Origin: Ophioderma brevispina
Lineage: Eukaryota; Echinodermata; Ophiuroidea; Amphilepidida; Ophiodermatidae
Assembly: GCA_023653785.1 (NCBI GenBank)
Contig: JAMKCH010056975.1
Span: 1-64,000 of the forward strand
Length of the DNA: 64,000 nucleotides
Direction of reading: 5' to 3'
In this document: positions 39,701 through 51,700 of the stretch, in pieces
Layout of the letters: every line of letters begins with the position of its first letter
Position numbering within the stretch: position 1 is the stretch's first letter
Notes under the pieces: generated by a model
Databases searched by the model: none
What the model was told of the DNA's origin: nothing
The model's input: the letters and a program-made list of their open reading frames with translations, nothing else
Program-made: the position numbers and the translations under genes

Positions 39701-42700
39701 TCCAAAACCTCCGATTCTGCGACGGACGGAATTTGACTGTTATTTTGGTTTGTAATCTTTCCCCACTGAACCTAGGTGGCTAATAATTGCATTATTGGAA
39801 TAAGTCACTTTATCTTTAATATGAAAAAAAAAATCAAGTGGTCAAGTTCAAGTATGTTTCTACGGCAACACATTTTTATGATTGCGACGGACGGAATTGA
39901 CAAAAAGTGGGTTTCCAAAACTTCTGAACACTTGTGTCATTATTGTCAAAATTAAGGGGAGCTTGATTCGCATTATCATTATACATTGTTGAGTTAGATC
40001 GCTTACCTGTAAAAAGTGAGAGAAATATTTTTGAAAAATTATTTCTGCTAACTTTAAATCTCGTCAAAAGCGATTAGATACAAGTGCGACGGACGGAATG
40101 CGACAGACGGAACAATTTTTCGTGCTGCCGCGCTGGAAATCTGATGTTGTTAATCCCTCAATATTTTTGTTAACAAGTTGATTATCCATGTAAAGAATAA
40201 TTAAAATAAAAAAATTAACATAGCACACCTTTTTATCTTATTTTTTAAACATCCGTTTTTTGCACTATTTTGCAATAGACGGAAGTGCGACGGACGGAAT
40301 TTTTTTCAAAATTTTTTCAAGTTGCACAATTTATATTTTTCCATCATAATCACCTTTTATTACATCATTTATAATAAATAAAAACAAAAAATGTTCTGGC
40401 TAAAAATTTTGAGCTTTTTGTGACACATTTGACCTTGAAAATCCGTCCGTCGCATTTTTTTCCGTCCGTCGCAAAAATGGCACCATGTTATAGTACCTTC
40501 TGTATATAATTAAATTTTTCCAATTTTTGATGGAAGGGTTTATCACCCTAAAAACTGATAGTTTTTAGTAAATAAAATGTAATGTGATAATTATACTTTT
40601 TGAAAAATAATTGATTCTTCCGAAAAACGCGACGGACGGAATTGACACGCTGTTTTTGATGTTTTTTCTTAATTTAGAAACACATTTTAGAATTTTGTTA
40701 AAAGTTTATGGATGACTAGTCATGCAACCACTAACATACAAAAGTAAAAATTCAAATCATCCTTCATCATAAATAATTGTACCGATTTGTAACAATTCCG
40801 TCCGTCGCACTCAGAAGGCGCCATTTTGATCTTTTTCCGCCATTTTGGAATATTTGAGAAGGCACATTGGAAAAAAAATCATTGGTGATTATTTGCCTCA
40901 AAGTGTATGCTCTTGAACCATGATGGAATTTTATTCCTCTTAGCAAGTTTAATTTGAAGATACTTGGTTGACCGGTTTTGGATTTGGCCCAAATACGACC
41001 GAATTTTCACATAATATTTGGTACACATGGATTACTAAGGCTAACGGATCAGATGATATAAAAATCTCAACTTTTTCAGGTAAGTCGGGGGGACGAGGTT
41101 GTTGATCACGAAATGCCCCTTTAATGCACATTTGGTGATGACAGACAACTTGTGCAATATGTGAGTCAAAAAAAAAAACAAGTTTGTCTCAGAAGAAATG
41201 TGAAAAATGACAATGCAAAATGGGTTGGTTTTTTTTAGAAAAATGCTAATGCGAAATGCGGGATTTTTGTATTGCCTTTTTGACCCCCTTTTTGTAAAAT
41301 GGGCAGGTGTATGCAATGGGTGTCCGGCGCCTCATGGTTCGAAGAGTCATGTAAAGCTGTTGTTCCCTTGTATGCATGGACGGATGGATGTTTCTCTGAA
41401 AGTTTAGTCGCCGATTCAACAAGTCCAGTTGGCTTGCATTTTCTCTCCCGCTTGGAGCAGACTCATTGCCGACCACTTTCCAACTGCACACAACCACTCA
41501 CGATGCGCCCCAACTCATCGTCTACCGCTTCCAAACTGCTCATGTTTTCAAGCCGACCTTTCCAATTCCGAAACCCGCCACGATTTTTTTAAGCTCCAAG
41601 AAAAAATCGTGGCGGGCTTTTTCAAATTTGCCACGTACTCCCGACCACAGAAGACTGCAGAAAGTACAGGACAGTCCCAGACTTGGCCAAAACTACACCT
41701 GAAAAAGGAAAATTACTCACGATTTTCGAAAAAATGGCCAATCGGCACCAGTCTTGAGCAGTCTGGAAGCGGTTTTCTAGCAAATAATGGGTAAGACTAC
41801 AGACGACTGCACAGAACAGGCCCAGACCTTGCCAGAACTACACATGAAAAAGAAAAACTGCTCACGATTTTCGAAAATTGGCCAATCGGCACCAGTCTGG
41901 AGCAGTCTGGAAGTGGTTTTCTAGCAAAAAAATCGGCTGTTTGACTGAGCCTTAAGGCCAAAAAAAAACAAACAAGTTTGTCTCAGAAGAAATGTGAAAA
42001 ATGGCAATGCGAAATACAATTTTTTTTTAAAGAAAAATGCTAATGCGAAATGCGGGATTTTTTTATTGCCTTTTTGACCCCCTTTTGTCATTTTTTTCGG
42101 CCGCTTTGCGGCAAAATTTTCAAAATTCAAATGAGTAAAAACCTAAAAAAAATTATGCGGTCAAAGACCAATTTTAAACAAAATGTGCGCGGTCTTATGA
42201 GACAAACTTGGTATTTTTTCTGGGCCTTAAGTTTCATGTAAATTGGTCATTGTGTTCTGGTTGGAGAGGTGAAAGCTTACCTTTTAGAGAAACATCCATG
42301 CATGCATCCATGCAGACAACATGACAACAGAAAACAAACACGGTCCTTCCAGCTCTACCTGGCAACTCACAATAAAGAAGAAACAAATGAAAGAAAAATT
42401 CCTTACCGTTACCTGCACTCCAGTTCAGGGCCGTAGGCAGGGGGGTGCGATGTACCCCACCCAAATATCCAAAATTCTAAAAAGTCCACAAAAATGATGT
42501 GTGCGAGATAAGCGAGCTAGAAAAAAAATAGGGGTTTAGGGTTTTTTGGTCACAAAAGGGCAAAATTGGCCCAAAAGGTTTTACACACCCCTGCCAAATT
42601 TCACCCCCTCTATTGTGAAAAGGTCCACATTTTTGGAAAAAGGTCCACTTTTGAAAAAATCTGCACCCCCAGAAAAAATCCTGGCTATTGGCCTGCTCCA

Positions 42701-45700
42701 GTTGCTTATATAAACTTCGGACCATTGGATTTCAGGTTTATGCCGGCAGATGTATAAGTGCCATGATGATGATGCCTAACTTTACACACATCCCGACACA
42801 TTTTGGAGATGTGTAAAGGTAGGCAATATACATCTGCATAAACCTGAAATTTGAAGGTCGTAACTGTGTCTGTGTTATGTGTTTGTAGCCTTTTACTGGA
42901 TGCTGTGTTGGAGTACCTGCCTAATCCAGCCGAGGTGGACAACTTTGCATTAGACGAGTGAGTACTGTATTTGATACAAGATCATTGAAAGATTTATTGA
43001 GCAAGTTCACTTATAAGGTATAGATGTACAAATTTGGCAGTTTCTGTGGTCCAAAATGTGTGTAAAAATTAGAAAATAAAGGTATGATTTTGGGAACCGG
43101 TACTCTCTTTACGACGAATTGAACCCAAGGCGATACCATTATTTTAAGTGGAAGAACGAGGCCGGAGGCCTAGTTATTCCACGCAAAAATAATGGTGTCG
43201 CCGGGTTCAATTCGTCGTAAAGAGAGTACCGGTTCCCAAAATCATACCTTTATTCTCATTCTTAAAAACAGCTTTTATTTCATTTAAGGTCATCTTTAAC
43301 CCATTTTTGTGAGGCTTTGAACGCTTAAATACAACAAGAAAGGACTGTCACCAACCAGTGACAACAATCGAACAAACCGCTGAACGCAACGGTCATACGC
43401 AACGAGACGCAACGTTGGTAGGCGCGCGCGAAAGTAGCAAAACGCGGTATGACGCAAGCACTTCAACCTAAAAATAACTTCAATACGCAGCGCGTACTAC
43501 CTGGGTTCAATTAATCGAATTGAACCCGGGCATCAACCAATGAAATTGCTTACATTTTCACAGCTGTTTAAGAATATACAATCTTGAGCATGGCAAGGAA
43601 GGGGGGGGGGTGGTTCAACACCAATGACTATATGCGGGGGATGTACCTCGGAGAGGGGACATAGCCAAGTGTCTTGACAGTAAGTCACTACAGTATTATG
43701 GTATCCAAAAATTTCTCTGCAAACAAGGAAATGAGCCAAGTGCACAAATAATCTTAAGAACAAGACTAATAATATTACCTAAACCAAATCAACCTCATTG
43801 GAGCACCTCTGCCATGCAATCCTACACCAACCTATCTGGGAGTGAAGCTTGACTGGCAACTTACTTACCAGCAGCACCTCGAGTCTGTATGCGCCAAGGT
43901 ATCTTCGAGGAATAACCTCCTGTGCCGACTTGCTGGATCCTCGTGGAGTGCCAGCCCAACGACTCTACGCACTACTGCCTTTGGCTCTGGTCTACAGCGC
44001 TGCTGAATATGCCGCCCCAGCATAGTTCAACAGCTCTCACACAAAGAAGCTGGACACAGTACTCAACGAGACCTTGAGAACCATTACTGGTTGCCTCCAT
44101 CCCACTCCATCCGAGTTTCTACCAGTGCTTTCAGGCATTGCACCTGCAGTGCTTAGGCGAGAACACCACACGCACAAACTGGTGAATAAGGCTCTGCTCG
44201 ACAACATGCACCTGCTGCATAACACTGTCAAAGAATCACACCAGCTCGGCAGACAGAGACTGTGCTCTCATCGACCTTTCTGTCGACACGCTGCTAAGCT
44301 TTCCAGCTCCCCATTCAACATCTTACAGACATGGAATACTGCCTGGCTAGATACCCCAAGACCAGACCAACGCACTATCACACCTATGACATAACTACCA
44401 CCTGGTAGCAATCTTCCACGCAAGGAATGGGTCATCTTAAACTGGATGCGCACAGAAGTCAGTCACTTCAACAGCAATATGCATGGGGGCTGCGGCCATC
44501 TCCAGCCTGCCAACGTGGTTCTCCATCACAGACTGCGGATCACATTCTCAATGAGTGCCCTACCTTTCGTCCACCGGTGGACATAGACTTCTCAAATCCC
44601 AACCAATCAACAGTGAGCTGGCTCCACCGTCTACAACATATTTAGCTGCTGCCTCATACGCAAGAAGAACAAGAAGCGGGTGATTACAGATTCTCTCAGA
44701 GATGCATTTTGTTTTTGTGACCATATTCAAAATTGGCATGAAAAATGGATTAAATGAGTCCAAACAAGCTAGTCTTAGGTCATTTGTTTTTGAGATCTAA
44801 TGACCTGTGGTCATTTAGGATGCCATCTAAAAAAAAAAACAACTTTGACGTATTCCATATTGGTTAGTGGATCAAAGGTCATCAGGGGTCAAAGGAGGTC
44901 AAATGGGGTAAACATTGGTGTATGGACATGAAACTTGATGGGCGGGGTCGATTGTTGATGCCGAAAATTTTAAAGGTCATGACAAGGTCATCAGTGGTCA
45001 TTCAAGGTCAAAGGAACCGTGAAACCCGAGAACTGCGAAACCCGGGTGATCGCCTAGTGTGTTATAACCTGTACAGAATCTACGAGAGTTGAAAGGGTTA
45101 ATATGTTACTGTGAATTGCATCTTTAATGTTGTTTCAGAAAAGAAGAAAAGCTGCAGATGAGTCCATTGCGAGACGACACACACCCTTTTGTTTCGCTGG
45201 CTTTCAAATTAGAGGTAGGATTTACAATTAAAAGCTATTCTCTATAGGCAAGAAGTAATCTCAAAAGAATTTGTAACCAATGATTGCATTTTTTCAATAA
45301 TAAGTAAAACGCTCTCCAATTTTTTGCTATTGAAAAGCCCCGTTTGGATATTTACTTGAGAAAAGCCAAAATATCCATTTTTGGTCGTCTGCAGAGGGGC
45401 CGATCGGTTTTACCCAATTATTATGGCATTAAAAGCTTCCATGAGGTGCAATTCGCTTTGCGAATTGTGTGTACCACTCACCCTGCACAAAACACACAAA
45501 ATATTGGGCATTCGTTCATGCAACTCGTTAAGCAAATATTGTCATTTATTTTGAAGCCATTTTTTTGTCAATTTACCCTCTTTCACAAAATAATAATATT
45601 GGATGGCTTTTTTTCGGTTGCCATATTGCCCGAAAATAGCAGGCTCGTCTTCGACTCGGCCGATATTTGATCTAGACTCTCGGGAAATATTTATATATTT

Positions 45701-48700
45701 GGATGGCTGAGGTGATAACAGAAAAAATATTGCCCAAGCCTAGATCAAATTCGGGCGAGTCGAAGACAAGCCTTGGCGAGGACGATATTTTCTGTTATCA
45801 ACTGAAAAAGTCACCAATACTATTTATTTATTTTATTAGCAAGAAGAGCTGACTTGACAAAATAGTTTGAAAAAATGGCGTCAAACTAAATAAAAAGAGT
45901 ATTTGTTGACGGGGGGGGTTGTTGACGCAATATTTTTGTGGTATTGTGCAGTTTGTGGAGGTCGCGTTACTGGCACTGCATTATTGTACACTAGTGCATA
46001 AGGTAATTTCTGTTACCAAACCTCAAGCATCCCAATATTATAAAACTCATTATTGTCCAATACCGATAAATGTAGATTGGCCATCCATGCAATCATAATA
46101 GGTATCAACTTGCCTTCTTAGAGGAGATGCCCCGATTTAAGTCTCTAAATTTTTCAACGTGATAGAATGGTGTATTCGACCACCGTACAAAACATGCCAA
46201 ATCGTGCAAAGGTGTTGTTTAGGGCCGATATTTCAACCCGTTTTTTTTTTAGAAGTTAAGCTGAAACATGATTTTTTAATCCCCATATAGTTAACTCTTT
46301 AAAAATACATTTTCGAGCCCAAAGGGGCAAATTTCGCTCATAACATCAATCCAAACATCCTTTAGCCCTAAAATTTTCACAGGGTAAATGAGAAAAATAA
46401 GTCGTCTTTCTTCTGATTTTGAATTTTGGACCACTTCTTCCGGTAAAATCTGGGGTCCCTGGGGATGAGGCTATTAGCGATTGGACCAAGGACCTTTAAA
46501 TTCCTTTATAGAATATTTTTCCAAAAATATTCAGTGTATATTTTTTCCTGGAAATTTCAGAAATCGGTTTTTAAAAAACTTGATATTCTTGCAGATTGCC
46601 TTAACCCGGGTTTGCAAGCAGTCACACAGCATGGGCCTGGGGGGGGGGCATGGTTTTTCTTGCCTCCCCCCAGTTTACCCCTCCTGGCCGAAAGAAAAAT
46701 GCAGATTTTTGGCAAAATTCAGTGATTTGGGGTCAAATTGCTTAAAATCTCCATTTTTTTATGTCTTTCCTTTCTTCCCCCCTCCCTCAGAATTTCACTT
46801 TCACTCCCCCCTCCCCCAAAAATTTCACTTTTCTCCCCCTGTTTTTGTTTTCCCCCAGGCACAATGTATCAATGTTACTCTTTGGGCACTACCTGTCCTT
46901 CATGCATGCGTAACGTAAAAGTCGTTGTGCCGAGCAAGCTCTTGCACGGAGTGCCCATCTCTCTTTCCTTGCGTGTTGGGCCAGTCTGCTCCGTATTATT
47001 TTTTGCTGTGGTGGGTGCGCCACTCCTCCTCCCGCACAGCGGTCTGTTACCTGCCGAGCAGTGAATAATGCGGTACCCAGGTATACACCTGGGTGGAAAG
47101 AGTAATTTGAAAGTAACGTGCCGTACTCAAGGGCACAACACGGTGACCGCAGTGGGACCGAAACCACGACCTTTGGAGTGTGGGGCGAGTGCTCAATCCC
47201 CTGACCACACGTGCCCTCTAAAATGCAATGCGTACAATCATGTTGATGGGTATTTCATCCACTTATACTCAATACAGCAGGCAGGGTTTTGGCCAGCTCA
47301 CCACAATGCGATTGTACAAGACATATGGAAAAGGCCAGTTACAAATCTTTCAATACAAGGCCGGGGAAGAAAGTTAAAGTATCGAGACTGGTGAGATTCA
47401 CGCTGACTAAGATGGAGTTAATATTAATAATAATATTTATTTGAAATTACTTGCAAATACAAAATGATACAATATCAATAACAACAAAGCAAAGTCCATA
47501 CATAGCGCAAAATGCGTCAACCTTGGAAAAGTGAATGGGCAGGAGCCCAAGCACATATTCAACACTTTGCCATGGTAAACACCCGATTTAAGAAGGTATT
47601 GCATAAAACTAATAGCATACACGTGTATAGATGTAGTTCATGAGAGAGAAAATTGGTGATAAATGGAATCTCATTGCGAAGTCCAAGTAGAACTTCTTAC
47701 AGCCAGACCTGAAAAGGCCTAGATTTTATGCTGAGTGCAAAACAGATGGGATTTCATTCCACAAACGAGGAAGCGCAACAAACCTAGAATTATAAAAAGA
47801 AGTAGTTCTAGCACCTCTGTGTAGAAGCCTTGAATTGTCCAAGGTACTGCGATAAATAAAAGAACCAAAAGAAGTAGGCCCATTGTTGTTGGGTCATTCC
47901 ATGCCAATTCAACAAATCAAGTACACCATCACCTCGTGGATTTCTTTCTTTTTTGGTGTATTGAAAGATATTCATGAAAAACTGAAATCCTGAAAATTTG
48001 AGCTCTGTACCTCTTTTCATTTTCACACTACAGCAATTTTAAATTTGAGGGGGTCACCTCAAAAACATGTACCGGTGTGAAATTCAATATTCAGAGGGCC
48101 ATAAGTAAAGAACTACACCCCTCAGATCCTTCAAGCTTGGGATTCTGGATAACCTTTTGCTGCAGATTGCAAATACGTGAACAGAAAAATGCACCTTGCC
48201 CCAATTTAAAATTACAGGGGGTCAAAAATGGCTCAAAAACCACTTGGACCATACTTGGGGGGGGCCATAAGTCAAAAAGTAAAAGTGATATAACTTCCAA
48301 ATTTGGGCTGGCGATAGCTAATCTTAAATACTACCCTTGTGTACAATCTTATAGTTATATCAGCTTCGTTGGAAGAGCTATAGCTGTCGCAAAAAGTAAA
48401 AAGTCCAATGTGACCTTGACTTGTTCATCCAGTGCTCAAATTTGATAGGTTAATTTACTAAACACTATAAAGAATCTACACGTATCTATGTGCACAGCAT
48501 GCTTAGCATGCTTGCACTGCTTACTCCATAATCCAAAAAATTATGAAAACTCTTGTAATCTCAAATAGAATCAGAAGGAAGACTTTTTAAAATGTGCAAT
48601 CACGTCATGTGGGAGTTTATATCAGGGTAATAATAATAATAATAATAACACTAAATGAACGTTAGGGGGAAAATTGAATTATTCACTAGGTTATAATGAG

Positions 48701-51700
48701 CTCTTATAGTTATTCAAATTAATTAAAGCAATATTAGCACATTTTTTTGAAGAGCGCCCCCAATTTTTCAAAAAATTTGAGATTTTACACGGTTGCATTG
48801 GTAACTGGCCAGTAAACCATACCTGTGAATGGTTATGCTCGAAAATGCCTGTGTCTCACAAACGAAGGAATTTTGTAATTAGAATAATTATTATCGGGAT
48901 CCCGATAATAATTCAACGGTTGCTGGAAACGCCTTCCAATGTGAAATAGCCGGGAAATAGCGCTATGTACGTGTCTATGCTCATCCATTAGTTGTTTTTA
49001 TTACTTCAGGCAAATCAAGTTAGAGGTTATTTTCTCGAGGTGGCACGATTTCATCATGGACGGACATAGCATTTCCAGCTCTGCCGTTAAGTCCAATCTG
49101 GGATCCAAATTCTTATTACAAAATCGCTTATTTTATGATAAATACGCATTTTTTAGCATTCTCGTTCGCAGGTATAGTTTCCTAGACAATCACCAACGTA
49201 ACTGTGCCAAATATGAAATTTTGAAAATTGGGGGCGCTCTTCAAAAAATGTGCTAATATTGCTTTAATATTCATATATATTGTTATTCTAGTGGATTAGA
49301 TTCAATTTGCATAAAATTAATATTCATATCCATTTATGGAATAAAGCGCAAACAATAGATGACGTTGGGGGAAAGATAATTTTTACTTTAAAAAAAGTAA
49401 TTAATGAGTACATATGAATAGTGTTTTTCCCCCATAGTCGCACATAAGGTCGTAGTACCACATTTATATAGCGCAAACACAACAATGTTGTCTCAATGCG
49501 CAAGGCCATTATTATTACGCTGCCATCAGGAAATCGTCAGAATCATGTCGCTTCATTTAGGTGTGCTACTGGCCAATTAGCGCACTGCCTATTAGCACTT
49601 AGATTGTGATATTCCCCATAACAGCTCCCCATATTTCGCTTGGGTGGACGAGGCAATGGAGATTAAGTATCTTGCCCAGGGACACAAACACATTGACTTC
49701 AGCGGGGCTCAAACTCACAATTTACAATGTTCTTATGATCACGAGTCCTGTGCTTTATCCGTTGCGCCACACGTGCTCTCACGTCTCAAGGTCTCAGTTC
49801 GGCAAAAGTCACGACAATGTGAATGCCTATCAGCGAATCTTGGCTATTTCATTAGAATCTGTTAACCCCCTGGGTACTATACACTTTCTTACAGCATTTC
49901 TGATTGGCTAATTACATCATATATTCATATCAATAACCAATTGAAATGCAGCTTACAAATATTAAAGACACTATCAGTGATTTGAAAAATATTTGAAATT
50001 TGCAGGAATAGCTTCAAAGTGAAGGATAAGTGTGTAGAATTCTCATAAGTTAACTTTTACAGGTGTAGAATTAACAGAAAAGGAAGAAAACGACAGTGTT
50101 CCAAGATACGATTCTCCATTCAATTACGTGTTGTAGTAAGTGTCCGTTCGGACAGTAATGACTAAAATCTCTGATTCTGTCCTTATTAGGTTGCTTCTGG
50201 TCTTATCATTTGCAGGGTATGTTAGGATACCTGCACTTGTTACGTACATGCTAAAATCTGATTTTTGATGATTTTTTCGATTTGCTGATTTAGCAAATCA
50301 CTGATAGTGTCTTTAAGCTCTACCATCGTTCTTACCATGTTGCTGATTGGTGTAAAAATCACCTAAAGGTGTATTTTGTGATTCCAGCACATTCTGTTTT
50401 ATTTATTGTTTGCTAGATATCCTTGAGAAAAGCTTATTCACAAAATTTGAGTTGATTCCGATCTTGCGGTTTTGTGTTATGAGCAATTGTTTGTTTCCCA
50501 CAATCTCATAGGCCACTGTGTTGTAATTTCTGTCCGTTTACGGACAGAAAATACAAAATTGCGAATTTCTTACAGATACGACCGAATATGCACGTAAGAT
50601 TAGGTACAAAGGGATTACTAAGGCTAACAGTTCAGGTGATATAAAAATCTCAACTTTTTTGAGGTAAGTTGGGGTATGAGGCTGTGGATCACGAAATGCC
50701 CCTTTAAGTTCCATTATTGTGTTGATTTGCAGACGAGAGTTGAATTAGAAAAATAATGCAAAATTAAGGTCTACATGTGTTCGCACAGCAAAATGTAGCT
50801 TTTAACAATTTCAAGTAGGATTCCACTTAATGTGCAAGCTCTAGTACATTTTTGTCGTGTGGGTCGTCTGCAGAAGTACAATGTAGGCACCATAGGGCTT
50901 ACTCTGGTCGTGACATCTTGTGTGTGGTCCCTGTGGTCGAAAATGTTAACTACTTAATATCTGCATGCCATATGAGTGTGCGCGCCGTAAGGGCTGCGAT
51001 AGTTGCCCTGTGGAAAGGAGAGGGCGGGGTGGAGTGACATCTTGGTGACCTCATGTGACCTTTGGCTGGCCAAAATGTTAACCCTTAATATATTGCATGC
51101 CGTATGAGTTCCATGAGCGCTACGATGATGTAACTTGGTGGAAAGGAGGGGGCTGGGTGGGGTGACATGTTGGTGACCTCATGTGACCGTGGTGACCTTG
51201 TGACCTTTGGCCCCATTCACAAACCTATGTTCAATTGAGGGCGCTATATATAGTCAAATGAATTTCGGTTGAATGCGTGAACTTTCATATTTTTCCATTG
51301 TGCTCTAAAGGAGCAAGCGACGACAGGCACTTAGTGTCAGCCCCCTGTTTAAACCAAATATGCATGTTCAGTTTTTATTAATTAATATGGGACTCATTTG
51401 TTTGTGTTGATAGGATGTAAAGGATGTGTATGCTGGTGACATCTGCGCCCTCTTTGGAGTCGATTGTGCCAGTGGCGATACCTTTGTGGCACAGCCAAAA
51501 CTTCAACTCTCTATGGTAGGATTTCAATTTGTAATCACCAATGTTCCCTTAAAGGTATTTTATCAGCTACGGTGTCCCACATAATGTTTTGCTGAAAATT
51601 TAATGGGTTGTGAGTAATAAGGACAGAAGCATATTTAAGTTTTTTATGGTTTCATATAGATACTGCAAATTCAAGAAATTCTAGTTATTTTCTCACTGGG

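Noticed and set aside
48964..48990. TATGTACGTGTCTATG resembling YVRVY of domain II (exon 11)
   Set aside because: It is the interior of family E and is repeated in diverged form at 6400 and 52755.
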